Positions 17,841 through 27,203 are shown, numbered from the stretch's first letter. The stretch is DNA of 64,000 nucleotides from UBA1444 sp964521625 (GCA_964521625.1 CAZFSM010000009.1:1-64000), one strand, 5' to 3'. A program made the numbers and translations. The notes: generated from the sequence alone by a model not told the origin.

Positions 17841-18383
17841 TTACTTGGTGAGAATCGAATACACCAGGCCATTACTCTGCACGAACTCTCTTGCGTACTT
17901 ACGAGCAGCCTCCGGGGTGATCTTCGATTCATCCTCTTTCGCATTGAACGCTTCGAACATTGTTCTCATGACAACGGTTTGCGTGCTGGAGCAGTTAAAG
18001 CTCTCTGGATTATCCAGTATCTTGTCGAGCAGGTCAGCTACCCGTTCCCCCATGAGGTCATGAGCGCCGCCGATCAAACAGTCATCAACGCCATACGGCT
18101 GGCCAACAATCTCAATAGCCTTTTCCACCGCTAGGCGTTGCTGTTCAGGGGTCACTTCAATCGAAATGATTTCCAGTTCCGTTGCCCCATCAAAAATATC
18201 TGCCGGGGAGAATCGTACTGCTGGCCGCACTGCCTCCAGAATCCGATATGCCCCATTCACCCACAGACCGACCGCCGCATGTGCATATAGACTGCCTGTG
18301 GCTTTCCTGATTAGGGCCTCCGTTTCTTTGTGCCTTCCGCTGGATACATAAATTAGGTCAATAACATTCTGGTTATCAAACAT
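17841..18383 (-). CDS. Permuted papain-like cysteine peptidase/amidase (YiiX-like)
   Basis: A 180-residue protein. The motif SLYAHAAVGLWV near residue 30 supplies a catalytic histidine, and FNCSSTQTVV near 130 supplies the nucleophile cysteine. The order H before C, plus QPYGVDDCLIG between them, fits the circularly permuted NlpC/P60 (YiiX/DUF830-like) fold. Such enzymes cut peptide or amide bonds in cell wall or lipids. The ATG at 18383 follows AGGAGGCGAG and overlaps the end of the preceding endolysin gene. No signal peptide is visible, so export would need a holin. It probably helps lysis. Confidence 0.7.
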   Translation of the reverse strand: MFDNQNVIDLIYVSSGRHKETEALIRKATGSLYAHAAVGLWVNGAYRILEAVRPAVRFSPADIFDGATELEIISIEVTPEQQRLAVEKAIEIVGQPYGVDDCLIGGAHDLMGERVADLLDKILDNPESFNCSSTQTVVMRTMFEAFNAKEDESKITPEAARKYAREFVQSNGLVYSILTK

Positions 18384-19065
18384 CAATCTCGCCTCCTGCC
18401 AATAAAATAAGCGCGTCATCGCGCTCTCTGTGGAACCTATTCAGTAACCCGTCAACCACATCGCGGCTGCCATTCACCCAATCGTCCGGACTGGTCCACA
18501 TGCCGCCATCTTTCTGATAGGCTTTTTCGCCGTCGTTGATAAGCACCTGGTAGATGTTGCGAATCAGTTCTTCGTCCGACATGTCGGCCAATTCTTTTCC
18601 GGCAATCTGCGCCGCGCCTTCGAACAGGTCTTTGATCCAGTACGCACTATACTGCACTGCCCGACTGTAAATTACCTGCTGTAAGGCATCAGATCGCTGC
18701 GAGGCATCAAAGCCCAATGTGTCGCGTAACCGATCTGCAGCCGCCTGATAATAAACCGCTGCGCCGTATTCCATTTGAGCGTCCAGAAACGGGGAGCACA
18801 GCACATTATTATAGTCGCCGATGCGTTCCCACGTTGCAACAAATTCCGGCGTATTTACGGCGAATAGGGAAAGTTCAATGCCGATTGCAAGGCGGTATTG
18901 GTTGTCGGATTGTTTCAGCCAGTCTATAAACGCATCCACGCTGCCGGAGTTCGAGGCAAGCTGAATCGCGCCGTATGATCTACCGCCAAGGTCGCCATGG
19001 CCGCTAGACACCCTGCCCGGGTCTGCGCATGACTCATATTTTGCAGCCAAAAAACCAAGTTTCAT
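18376..19065 (-). CDS. Endolysin, chitosanase-like/VgrG-associated peptidoglycan hydrolase
   Basis: A 229-residue protein starting with a KYES..DPG.VSSG.GDLGG.SYGAIQLAS pattern, which I recognise from phage endolysins of Negativicutes annotated as chitosanase-like or VgrG-related. The conserved glutamate (KYES) and aspartate (GDLGG) are candidate catalytic acids, as in inverting glycosidases of that fold. The rest is helical, and there is no signal peptide. Its stop overlaps the next gene. It is the likely main muralytic enzyme of the phage. Confidence 0.7.
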   Translation of the reverse strand: MKLGFLAAKYESCADPGRVSSGHGDLGGRSYGAIQLASNSGSVDAFIDWLKQSDNQYRLAIGIELSLFAVNTPEFVATWERIGDYNNVLCSPFLDAQMEYGAAVYYQAAADRLRDTLGFDASQRSDALQQVIYSRAVQYSAYWIKDLFEGAAQIAGKELADMSDEELIRNIYQVLINDGEKAYQKDGGMWTSPDDWVNGSRDVVDGLLNRFHRERDDALILLAGGEIDV

Positions 19066-19490
19066 TACTGCTCACCATCCCCGTCGATCATGGCCGCGTC
19101 GTTGTCGACGTTGATCACCGTCATTTCGACCGCGTTGCCGGCGTCAATGATCAACCGCGATAGCGCCTGGCCATCCTCGTTTTGCATCCTGAGACAGCCA
19201 TATGTTCCGAGCCATCCTTGCCGCGGTGCAAATGGGTCCTCAAGACCGCTGCCGCCGCCGTGGATATCGCGCTCCCGGATATCTCCTGTTTCGATATAGA
19301 ACGTGCCAAATGCGCGGCTGTTTTCTGCAGGCGGTTCGTCAGCCGTCAGCGTATAGATGCCGTTCGGAAGTGCATCATGAGCACCTCCACTCGAAAAGAA
19401 GTCATTGTGGCACTCGAAAACAACTTCTGAACCATCATCCGAAATGAACTTGATTTGCTTTACAGCAGCATCAAAAATTACCCTTGCCAC
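19065..19490 (-). CDS. L,D-transpeptidase-like (YkuD-fold) protein
   Basis: A 141-residue protein consisting of one domain. It shows the YkuD pattern: FGTFYIETG, then RERDIHGGG (conserved histidine), and W-L-GTYGCLRMQNED with the nucleophile cysteine in the [ST]-x-G-C-x-R motif. L,D-transpeptidases join or exchange peptidoglycan stems. The position between the endolysin and holin-like genes suggests a lytic or wall-editing role here. It has no signal peptide. The start is GTG right after the upstream stop, with AAGGA 11 bases before it. Its first half resembles beta-strand-rich DUF2778-type proteins. Confidence 0.72.
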   Translation of the reverse strand: MARVIFDAAVKQIKFISDDGSEVVFECHNDFFSSGGAHDALPNGIYTLTADEPPAENSRAFGTFYIETGDIRERDIHGGGSGLEDPFAPRQGWLGTYGCLRMQNEDGQALSRLIIDAGNAVEMTVINVDNDAAMIDGDGEQ

Positions 19491-19691
19491 TTAAATCACG
19501 TCCTTCCACGTCTTTACGTCACGGCCATCCTGATCTCGGATGTCCCGGTTCATCTGCCGTAGCTGCTCATTCGCTTCGGCAATTTCCGGCGCGTCGGGCG
19601 TTTCTTCAATCGGCACCGGTGCACGGTCGCCGAATAGTTTGTCCGACACTGCTGGCAGTGGGATCTCAATTTTAAAATTAATTGGTTTCAT
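19491..19691 (-). CDS. Small phage protein, unknown
   Basis: A 66-residue acidic soluble protein. The ATG at 19691 is preceded by a perfect AAGGAGG 7 bases upstream and overlaps the stop of the membrane protein gene above it (ATGA). The N-terminus KPINFKIEIPLPA is followed by a polar helix (EIAEANEQLRQMNRDIRD). No family recognised. Confidence 0.65.
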   Translation of the reverse strand: MKPINFKIEIPLPAVSDKLFGDRAPVPIEETPDAPEIAEANEQLRQMNRDIRDQDGRDVKTWKDVI

Positions 19692-19918
19692 TTCGGCGCC
19701 TCCTTGATCGGTTTTTGCCACGGCGAATTTAGCCCGCTGTCTGTCACATATTTCCCCATGATAAAGAAAAACAAATCGCGCAGCCTGTCGAGGTCAAACG
19801 CCGCCAGTTTCAATCCGTTTGCCGTCCACGCCACCATCCAAATGATAAGAAACAGGGCAAAGTAAAAGCCCGGCTCTGTATTTGCATACTGCCAGGCTTT
19901 GCGAATTACTTGCAGCAA
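19688..19918 (-). CDS. Single-membrane-segment protein, holin candidate
   Basis: A 76-residue protein with one strong hydrophobic stretch (about residues 17-37, FYFALFLIIWMVAWTANGLKL) and a second moderately hydrophobic helix (LRDLFFFIMG). The start is TTG with AAGGTGAG 8 bases upstream. It sits between another small membrane protein and the wall enzymes, the usual holin or antiholin position. Which of the two is the holin cannot be decided from sequence. Confidence 0.6.
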   Translation of the reverse strand: MLQVIRKAWQYANTEPGFYFALFLIIWMVAWTANGLKLAAFDLDRLRDLFFFIMGKYVTDSGLNSPWQKPIKEAPK

Positions 19919-19921
19919 GGT

Positions 19922-20197
19922 TTAACTCACCTTCCCTTCGATCCGCGTGACCATCTCCTTTATGTCGGATACGTCCTTTGCAATCGACTGCCCTTGCCTG
20001 TCGTGCATCCCGAGCGACAGCCGCTGATCATCAGAACAAGAAAACAATTTATCCAGTAGGGTTGTGATGCGGTCCTGTGTGACAGTGATACGCCAGATCA
20101 AAAAGCCAAGGCCGAACAACCCGGCAATGATAAGCACCGCAATTGCGCCGAGTTCCTTATACATGTTGGCCGCCGCCGATGTTATTTCCCCCATCAT
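19922..20197 (-). CDS. Small membrane protein, holin/antiholin candidate
   Basis: A 91-residue protein with one membrane helix (about residues 18-37, AIAVLIIAGLFGLGFLIW) and an amphipathic C-terminal half rich in charged residues (SDIKEMVTRIEGKVS), similar in layout to BhlA/UviB-type or accessory holin proteins. The start overlaps the stop of the DUF4376 gene; two adjacent ATGs follow GGGAGGG. Confidence 0.6.
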   Translation of the reverse strand: MMGEITSAAANMYKELGAIAVLIIAGLFGLGFLIWRITVTQDRITTLLDKLFSCSDDQRLSLGMHDRQGQSIAKDVSDIKEMVTRIEGKVS

Positions 20198-20724
20198 TCA
20201 CCCTCCCACAAATTCGGCTCTGCCAATATCGCATCGATTGCCCCAACGGTTTCCGCCGCAACAATCCGCGCTTTAATCTCTCCGGCCCGGTTATGCAACT
20301 GCTGACTGCGGGCCATCTCTGCTGCAGGGAATCCAGCAAGGTCGGCCAGCGTCATAGGCAGCTTTGTATTGTCGGCCAGCGTCCATTCCGTGACGACGGT
20401 CGCCGGGGCAGTACCACCGATTAGCGCTAGGGTCGCTCCTTGGATTGCTTTGCCTAGCCTTTCACGGCTAGTTTTGTCATAATCGAAAGGTTTGCCAAGA
20501 TAAACGAATGGAGTTGCCGCCTCCAATTCGTCGCGCTGCCGGTTGATCTCGGCCCGGGCTTTCGCTTTTTCGTCTGTCAGCAACCGCGGCAGCCGGTAAT
20601 CATCCGGTACTTCATTCCAGCCCATCGCTTTATATTCTGCGACTACTTCAGGGGTAACCACGGTTCCTGACTTCCACGGCGGAAACGACTGATCAGCTCG
20701 AAGGATTTCATTTGCCCATTTCAT
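20194..20724 (-). CDS. DUF4376 tail-fibre-associated protein
   Basis: A 176-residue protein that lies directly after the tail fibre. Its C-terminal half (about 65-175) matches the DUF4376 pattern: a helical segment RAEINRQRDELEAATPFVYLG, then the LADLAGFPAA turn and the final helices. Such proteins usually accompany tail fibres and may be fibre chaperones or extra fibre parts. Start and stop overlap both neighbours by 1-4 bp. Confidence 0.72.
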   Translation of the reverse strand: MKWANEILRADQSFPPWKSGTVVTPEVVAEYKAMGWNEVPDDYRLPRLLTDEKAKARAEINRQRDELEAATPFVYLGKPFDYDKTSRERLGKAIQGATLALIGGTAPATVVTEWTLADNTKLPMTLADLAGFPAAEMARSQQLHNRAGEIKARIVAAETVGAIDAILAEPNLWEGE

Positions 20725-23009
20725 TAGTCAAGCACCTCCGCGATAGCGTTGATATAACAGGCCCCAATCCACGCGCCATTAATATATGCCGTTGCGTTAG
20801 TGCCAACGTATATTCTGCTAACTTTAGCCGCCGATGGGTTCTCATAACATCCGTAAGTCCCGCTAGTATTGATTGACAAAGGGAACATATTTGTACCCAA
20901 TGCGTCAATCGACCCGAAATATCGATTTGATACTTGCCTTGTTCCAAAAACGTCATCCCAATCTTTATTTGCTCCCAATGCTGCATACTTCCATCCCAGC
21001 CTTTTCTGCCTATTCAGCAACCCCATCGGCCCGACCCTTATCCCATATGCCCAGTCTGGTGTCGCTCCTCCGGGGTTACTTCCGTCAACAATAAGCGTTG
21101 GCGCGGTTTCTCCGGTTTCGGCGTACCCGACAACCATTGAATCGGCGGGAAGGTTCGGGGTGCGGATGTCGGTTTGCTGAACGACTTGTTGCAATGCAAA
21201 ATTTCGCACAGCAACAGACCCGTCGCCGCTTGATGCAGTAATATAAAGTCGAAAATACCTGTATGCTTTTTTAGACGTAAAATAGAAAGTCGTACTTATC
21301 CCACTTGCGGCATCAAATCCACTTCTTGTATCGAGGATTGATTCTTCCCCTGCGAATGCACCTGTGTTAGAACCCTCTAACCGCCATGCCGTAGCGCGAC
21401 TTCCCCAGCCTAGGTCCGTGTTGTTCTGCACAAATGAGTATGACCCAATATCGCTTTGAATCGACCCATAATCCATTTTCCACCAATGCGGTACGGCAGA
21501 AACGGTTGTCGCCCAAAATGTAGAATTGCTGCCACTCCCCTTATACGCTGCTTGAGAGGCACCGTACTCCGTGTCGGCGCTTGCAGCGTATGGGGCTGGA
21601 GCGCTATTTGACGAGAGAACTGGCGAGATTGTTAAACTACCAGCCCCAACGCACGGAATCAGCATTTCCTGCGCCATTGTTGCGATTTGAGCGGGGGTGC
21701 GGATGGCGTTGCGATACTCAACAAAATGCGCTGTGTGGCTCGAAAAAGAACTAAGCTGACCGCTTGTAAGGACATGTAGCTGTTGCCCAATTGTGCCAAG
21801 CGAAACTGTAAGAGTATAGATAAGAATCCCATTCACAAATAGCTTGATTGTAGTTCCGTCATACTGGAAATTGCAAAGATATTGCTTTCCAACTTCCATT
21901 GCGAATCCTGTATCATAATCACTGCTATTAACCGTGACATATAAATTTGCATTTAGTTGATACAAGCAATACCAATACGGATTAGAATGACCAGTTGAAA
22001 TAAGCCTTTTTTGCTCTGAAATACTATTGCAGGTGAAAAAATAAACCAATTCACGGGTGTTCGTTCCGGTTGGGAATCCAGTACTATTTGCGCTTGCAAA
22101 ATAGCCAGAACTTCCATCGCCTTTTCGCGCAAAACCCTTCCGACCATCAACCCGAGCCACAGTCCCGCTTGGCGTCAGATTGTTCGCCACGCCTGCGCTT
22201 GCGCTATTCGGTACGTATGTTCCGGCACCTGCTTGTTTTGTCCAGACCACGGTTCCATCGGTGACGGTTCCCGATCCGGGCCAAGTCGGTTCTGTTGCAG
22301 CGCTCACGCCTGGCGTTGTGACAATGTAATAGTTTCCAGACGCTTCAACAGTTGCATTCAAAGTCCAATATTCTTCAGGCAGCCATTGACCATTCAGATT
22401 GTTCATATCATACCGAACCACCAGATTCGCATCATTATAGGCAGGATACTTGCAGCCGACCACACCAGCCGACTTGTTGTTTTTCAAATAAACCATCTGC
22501 GCCCGCCGCTTCAACAGCGAAACCGAAACCTGCGAAGTCAATTCCACTTCGCCTTCTGAAATAACCCCGCGCCCGACATTGATCAGCGCTTGCAATCCGG
22601 TTCCTGGAACAACCGACATTCCTTCTGCGATATAATTGCCCAGACCGATTGCCGCACCGCTGCCGCCTCCTTCCGCAACTTCTGCCCAAACGCCTTCAGC
22701 ATATCGCCACTTCGAACCGGTTGCCTCATTCCAAATTTCCAGCCCAGCAAACGGAGAAATGAACTGCCACACCGTTCCTGAATACCGGGTGATCCACTTG
22801 TCCTTGCCTAGCCATGCCCCTGTTGCCGACGTACCTACAATATAAATATCGCCCGCAGACGGAGTCCCAGGGGGAGCAGAAAGCTCGCTGATCACGCTGC
22901 CGAATATGATTGTATCCAAAATATCCAGCGCTTCATTGTGGGTGACTTCCTTCTGCGACTGCGCCGCCAACAGATAAGGTAACCCAAGCCTGCTCGTTGC
23001 ATCGCTCAT
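20724..23009 (-). CDS. Tail fibre / receptor-binding protein (DUF2793, LamG-like and discoidin-like domains)
   Basis: A 761-residue tail tip protein. Residues 1-110 match DUF2793 (SRLGLPYLLAAQSQKEVTHNEAL, then an SPFAGL.IWNEATG.KWRY block). A linker (about 120-280) contains a PTWPG.GTV.DGTVVW carbohydrate-binding-like motif. Residues about 290-440 look like a concanavalin/LamG domain (LFVNGILIYTLT). About 480-620 resembles an F5/8 type C (discoidin) domain (ATAWRLEGSNTG, KAYRYFRLYIT). It ends with a small beta-rich tip. Two sugar-binding-like modules suggest recognition of surface polysaccharide. It overlaps its neighbours by one base. Confidence 0.8.
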   Translation of the reverse strand: MSDATSRLGLPYLLAAQSQKEVTHNEALDILDTIIFGSVISELSAPPGTPSAGDIYIVGTSATGAWLGKDKWITRYSGTVWQFISPFAGLEIWNEATGSKWRYAEGVWAEVAEGGGSGAAIGLGNYIAEGMSVVPGTGLQALINVGRGVISEGEVELTSQVSVSLLKRRAQMVYLKNNKSAGVVGCKYPAYNDANLVVRYDMNNLNGQWLPEEYWTLNATVEASGNYYIVTTPGVSAATEPTWPGSGTVTDGTVVWTKQAGAGTYVPNSASAGVANNLTPSGTVARVDGRKGFARKGDGSSGYFASANSTGFPTGTNTRELVYFFTCNSISEQKRLISTGHSNPYWYCLYQLNANLYVTVNSSDYDTGFAMEVGKQYLCNFQYDGTTIKLFVNGILIYTLTVSLGTIGQQLHVLTSGQLSSFSSHTAHFVEYRNAIRTPAQIATMAQEMLIPCVGAGSLTISPVLSSNSAPAPYAASADTEYGASQAAYKGSGSNSTFWATTVSAVPHWWKMDYGSIQSDIGSYSFVQNNTDLGWGSRATAWRLEGSNTGAFAGEESILDTRSGFDAASGISTTFYFTSKKAYRYFRLYITASSGDGSVAVRNFALQQVVQQTDIRTPNLPADSMVVGYAETGETAPTLIVDGSNPGGATPDWAYGIRVGPMGLLNRQKRLGWKYAALGANKDWDDVFGTRQVSNRYFGSIDALGTNMFPLSINTSGTYGCYENPSAAKVSRIYVGTNATAYINGAWIGACYINAIAEVLD

Positions 23010-25261
23010 TAAACTGCCGCCTCCTTCACTTGCCCGCGTCCTCTGATCTCGCTGATTTGATAAATCCTGACATTCAAACTGCCCTGTGCAGAACCGAAGT
23101 CAGTAACCTGTTGCGCTGCCGAATAGCTCACCGATTGACTTGTTGATTGGATCTTCCTTTTGACCGCGGCGCCGCTCATGATCTCTACTTCATAAAGCTC
23201 AATCGTTTCCCCCAGCGGAACATCAGCAAAGTCCTTCCAACTGCCATCTGCCCGCGTGCGCCGCTTCCAATCAATCACCAGATTCCCCGACTCATCCCTG
23301 CTGCCATGAACATGCGCGACAGAATACGGCCTCGCCATGACTCCCTGACCCTGAAACAACTTATCATCATAAGTTCCATCTGTGACCGGTCGCGTGACCT
23401 GACCGACTCTGAAAACCCGATCCGCATACCAATCAGACGAAAGCAATTTCAGCGAATTGATCCGATCATTAATCAGAATGAACCGATCTCCAATTGAATG
23501 ATTTGACATTTCATGCTCCGTACCAAGCCGGCCTCTCAATAAGCCTTCTAACCGGTAAGTATCCGCATCGATCAGCGTTGCCGACTGAAACTGAATCAGC
23601 TCATTGCCCAGCAGCGCCAAGTTGAACCCATTCAGTACATCGATCTTCGGCCTGCTTTCCAACGTGCCATGATCTAGCACCACATCGACCGAATTTGCCC
23701 AATCGAACACATTTGCCTGACCGTTGCCAATCTCGCTCAGCGCTTCGCCCATCGTGCAATTCGGCAAGCTCTCTGCCTGCAGCCTATACGTTGTACCGCC
23801 ATCATCTGTGCGATAAACATTTACGCCATAGAATATCTGCGCCGTTGAAGCAATATAGATGTGCTGGTCATCACCCACTGCATCAGTCGGAAGCCGCGGT
23901 ATGTCCAGAAATTCAAGATGAACCGACGTAGGCGGCTCCACAAGCCCCGGCATGATCTCGCCGTCGACGTGCCGGGCAGCAACCCTATAAGTTGTTTTCC
24001 CAACATCGACGGCTTGAATCTTTACCAGCCCCGGTTTGCCGAACGTTGTTTTCTCCACAACCATCCAGCTGACCCTGTTGCCGTTGGGCAGCGATATGGT
24101 CATGCCCGGGCGAATATGGATGTATTTCAGTGGCAGGGTAAATTCATAACTGCTTCGGTTCACCCAGATTTCATAGAGCCTAGTCTCAGCGAGTTCCTTG
24201 GCCTGTGAATCAGTCAACACAAAATCGAGTTCAATGGTTTTGTCATTCTTGCAAATGGTGGCCTGCCGGAATGCAGTCATCGTCCCTTGCTGGTAATCCT
24301 TGTCGGCGCTGATATATTTGATTGTCAGCTTTTTGATAAGGTCCAGGTCATGCTTCCGGGTGATTTTGTACGGCTCCAGCGGCTTTTCATTTCCTGCTTC
24401 GTATGCGTTTAGGTCATTTTCATCAATCGCAGTGGCCGTCGTGATGTCCCGTTTTTGGAATAAAACCTGTCCATTGTACTCAATCCCGTCAAACACATAG
24501 ACCGTTTGCAGTTGCTCAAATCGGCTCCGAAAGGTCTTTTCGCCGGAAACAAAATAGCCGGGGATTTCAACATCACTCAGATCAGTAGCGTCGATGTCCG
24601 CCGGATCAACGCCGGCAGCTGTGCTGATTTCTTCGGTGATTGCCTGTAAATTGGTGGTTGCGCTTTCAACTTCAAACGTCAGGTTTGGAATCCGGCGGCC
24701 GTAATCGTCAGTATAGAAATTCTTGAAAACAATATAGGCAATCCCTCGATAGGCCGGCACATTGCCTGCACCTTCAAGGCCTTCTATGAATGAATCAGGC
24801 ATCTGTGATTCCGATCCGGTATATACCGTATGGGTGACGCGCGTTAGGTCCAGTTCGGTCCCATCTGCCCATGCCCTGACTACTCTGACGATTGGGCCCT
24901 TGCAGATAGCAACCGCATAAGACACAGAATACGAATAAGTGGTGGTCGTTGTGGAAGATCCACCACCGCCACCACCCTTGCCACCACTGGAACTTGTTTC
25001 AGTTTTGACGTGTTCAACAAAGTTTGTGCCCCAGATTATATTCCCTGCAATACGGACCGTCCCATAGACCTGAGGAATTGCCGACCCATACGTTGACGCC
25101 TGCAGCTTCAAATCGTCAAGCCTTGGGCCTTCCTGCTTAAACTCTGTTGTTTTGCCAAACAGCTTTTGGTCGAGCATGCCGGCTCCCATCATCAAAATGG
25201 ATGATAGCATGGCACTCATTGGGTTTGCAGCAATAAACAAGCCAACCGCTAATGTTGCCAT
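23009..25261 (-). CDS. Tail tip host-specificity protein (phage tail 'J'/GTA megatron-like)
   Basis: A 750-residue baseplate hub protein. The N-terminus has a hydrophobic segment (AVGLFIAANPMSAMLSSILMM), then LQASTYGSAIPQVYGTVRIAGNIIWG, the standard opening of COG4733-like tail proteins. A Gly/Ser/Thr-rich loop of about 20 residues near position 95 precedes the YSVSYAVAICKGP segment. The middle carries the phage-tail-3 domain (about 220-430), and the end is fibronectin-like. I chose the ATG at 25261 because it overlaps the NlpC gene stop (TAATG); a longer reading has no support. Confidence 0.85.
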   Translation of the reverse strand: MATLAVGLFIAANPMSAMLSSILMMGAGMLDQKLFGKTTEFKQEGPRLDDLKLQASTYGSAIPQVYGTVRIAGNIIWGTNFVEHVKTETSSSGGKGGGGGGSSTTTTTYSYSVSYAVAICKGPIVRVVRAWADGTELDLTRVTHTVYTGSESQMPDSFIEGLEGAGNVPAYRGIAYIVFKNFYTDDYGRRIPNLTFEVESATTNLQAITEEISTAAGVDPADIDATDLSDVEIPGYFVSGEKTFRSRFEQLQTVYVFDGIEYNGQVLFQKRDITTATAIDENDLNAYEAGNEKPLEPYKITRKHDLDLIKKLTIKYISADKDYQQGTMTAFRQATICKNDKTIELDFVLTDSQAKELAETRLYEIWVNRSSYEFTLPLKYIHIRPGMTISLPNGNRVSWMVVEKTTFGKPGLVKIQAVDVGKTTYRVAARHVDGEIMPGLVEPPTSVHLEFLDIPRLPTDAVGDDQHIYIASTAQIFYGVNVYRTDDGGTTYRLQAESLPNCTMGEALSEIGNGQANVFDWANSVDVVLDHGTLESRPKIDVLNGFNLALLGNELIQFQSATLIDADTYRLEGLLRGRLGTEHEMSNHSIGDRFILINDRINSLKLLSSDWYADRVFRVGQVTRPVTDGTYDDKLFQGQGVMARPYSVAHVHGSRDESGNLVIDWKRRTRADGSWKDFADVPLGETIELYEVEIMSGAAVKRKIQSTSQSVSYSAAQQVTDFGSAQGSLNVRIYQISEIRGRGQVKEAAV

Positions 25262-25692
25262 TAGTCGACCACCCCCGGGTACCGGAATGCAAACCGAATC
25301 CGCTTTTTCCACTCATCATCCAGCCAGCTTTCAACTGCTTTGCCAACGTCCTGAAAACTATGCACGAATCGGTCTGGCTCGGTCATAATGCCAATATGAC
25401 TCGCCGGACCCTTGCCAAACCCAAACAAAAGTATATCGCCCGGCTTTGCTTCGCTAGGCGATATCTCTTCCATATATTTTTGGCATTCAGGATAAAGCAT
25501 TTCCTCTGCTTTGAACAGATGCCAGGTTGCCGGATAGTTCATTGGGGTCTGAATCGTATTGCCGGTCAGTTCTGTATAAACCCCTCTGGCCAGTCCCACA
25601 CAGTCAGCGGCAACCCCTTTCAGCGATGCCTGATGCTGCCACCGGGTACCGGCCCATGACCGCGCCTCATCGATTATGTCTTGTCTTGTCAT
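25261..25692 (-). CDS. NlpC/P60-type tail-tip peptidase
   Basis: A 143-residue C40 peptidase acting on peptidoglycan stem peptides during DNA injection. It has the nucleophile motif ADCVGLARGVYTE (Cys near residue 30), the histidine motif PASHIGIMTEPDRFVHSF, and PGDILLFGFG between them. It corresponds to the NlpC protein of GTA/siphovirus tail tips and lies between DUF2163 and the host-specificity protein as in those clusters. Confidence 0.92.
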   Translation of the reverse strand: MTRQDIIDEARSWAGTRWQHQASLKGVAADCVGLARGVYTELTGNTIQTPMNYPATWHLFKAEEMLYPECQKYMEEISPSEAKPGDILLFGFGKGPASHIGIMTEPDRFVHSFQDVGKAVESWLDDEWKKRIRFAFRYPGVVD

Positions 25693-25707
25693 GGATTCAT
25701 CACCGCC

Positions 25708-26583
25708 TTAACTTCTGGTAGCGTCCTGCCCTTCGCTGACCGTGTTTGTTGATTCCTTGGATGGATAACTGGCAACATAATCATTCCCCGGAATGAATGG
25801 TTCACCCCTGAAATTCAACCGGTTGTTAAACTTGGTGCCGCAGGTCGACCAGTTCCCATCGCAGCCAACTACTGCCGTGAATGTGTCGCCGACTCCGACC
25901 GGAAACAATGTCGGCAGAAAAAGATTCACCTCACCATTTGCATTCAAATAGCTTTTGATTTCATACGAATAGCCGCTATTGTCGCCACTATTAAAAGTGA
26001 TTAGCCCATAATCAAAATACTCATTGGCCTGCGTCAGATTTGTTTGGAAAGTATCGTTGTCGTTCATCACGGTTACTACGCCGTAATGCGTGAACGATGT
26101 CAGGCTTTTCGTGCACTTGGCATCGCCCAGAACAGCCCGACATGTTTTTCCGAATACTTCGCCGGCAGCCTGCTGATATGGTTGAAGCAAACCTCTGATT
26201 TCTGCCTCATAAGACCGTTTGCCGTAGCTGACCTGTCCAAGTGTTCCTTTGCGAAGCGTCAGCATTGGATCCGTCAAGTCGGCCCAGTTGCAGACAAACA
26301 CTTCAATTTTTGCGCCATCGTATCGTCCGGCAGCCAGGTCGTCAGCAGAAATCCGATCGCTGCTCAAAATTCCTTCCACGTCCAGGTTGTCGACCGCCAT
26401 ATTATTGGTAGTGTCGACCGACGTTGGGATGAATCCAGATGATGCTTCGTAGGTTACCCCGCCAATGACAAGATTTTTGTCGTGACTGGTAAACCCGTAA
26501 ATAGTGGTATCAATCAATGTGATTTTCCAGCACCATGCCATCGTCACAACTTCTGCTTCAAGCCACGGAAATGGGCCAGCCAT
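25708..26583 (-). CDS. DUF2163 tail protein (BR0599 / GTA hub-like)
   Basis: A 291-residue baseplate protein. Its N-terminus EVVTMAWCWKITLIDTTIYGFTSHDKNLV, followed by GGVTYEASSGFIPT, is diagnostic for DUF2163. The C-terminal BR0599 domain is present with FGKTCRAVLGDAKC and cysteines that in GTA relatives bind a cluster or metal. I prefer the ATG at 26583, with GGGTGG 10 bases upstream, over a TTG 9 bases earlier. It sits between DUF2460 and NlpC, the conserved GTA order. Confidence 0.87.
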   Translation of the reverse strand: MAGPFPWLEAEVVTMAWCWKITLIDTTIYGFTSHDKNLVIGGVTYEASSGFIPTSVDTTNNMAVDNLDVEGILSSDRISADDLAAGRYDGAKIEVFVCNWADLTDPMLTLRKGTLGQVSYGKRSYEAEIRGLLQPYQQAAGEVFGKTCRAVLGDAKCTKSLTSFTHYGVVTVMNDNDTFQTNLTQANEYFDYGLITFNSGDNSGYSYEIKSYLNANGEVNLFLPTLFPVGVGDTFTAVVGCDGNWSTCGTKFNNRLNFRGEPFIPGNDYVASYPSKESTNTVSEGQDATRS

Positions 26584-26588
26584 ATCGA

Positions 26589-27191
26589 TCAATCCACCCT
26601 TATTTCAACAATGGGGATGCTTTCCCACGCAAGCTGATTGTGATTCACATACTGACCACGCAACTTGTCGATGTCAAACCTGACAGGGACATCAAATTGA
26701 TAGTCGGCCGTAATCACTACGCCATCGCCTGGGGCATCTGTAAACGTGATCAAGCCTGTCGCATAATTGCAAGACCATCCCGAGGTTTGCTCGACATTAT
26801 CAAAATAGATTTTTACAGTGCCAGAAACCGGCTTGCTGATGGTCCTTACCTGATCGTAGCCGCCACTGACATAGTGCTTGATTAACTGAAACGTTTTGGC
26901 AGTGGCATCACCGGTATCGATATATTCATCGGTCCCTTCGTAGTCCATCCAGTCTTTAAACCGGAACCCATAAGCCCGCCCCATTCTTGCCCTGAAAAAA
27001 GCAATCAGCGCAGTCATCTGCGCCATTGTTTTTACCTTATGCGCTACGTCCCAGCTGTTCTTTGCTTCGCTCCAGTTGATGTTCCGCTGCTCATGGCCGC
27101 TTGACACTTCAACAATGTCGGTCGAATATTCCGGGCCGCCCGAAAACCCATAGCTGATGTCAGGAGGGAACTGCACTTCATGAAAACTCAT
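26589..27191 (-). CDS. DUF2460 distal tail protein (GTA-type)
   Basis: A 200-residue distal tail protein linking the tube to the hub. The N-terminus SFHEVQFPPDISYGFSGGPEYSTDIVEV and the central FFRARMGRAYGFRFKDWMDY motif are characteristic of DUF2460 (TIGR02217). Full length. It directly follows the tape measure gene and precedes DUF2163, matching the RcGTA g12-g13 order. Confidence 0.88.
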   Translation of the reverse strand: MSFHEVQFPPDISYGFSGGPEYSTDIVEVSSGHEQRNINWSEAKNSWDVAHKVKTMAQMTALIAFFRARMGRAYGFRFKDWMDYEGTDEYIDTGDATAKTFQLIKHYVSGGYDQVRTISKPVSGTVKIYFDNVEQTSGWSCNYATGLITFTDAPGDGVVITADYQFDVPVRFDIDKLRGQYVNHNQLAWESIPIVEIRVD

Positions 27192-27203
27192 ACTTTCACC
27201 GCC

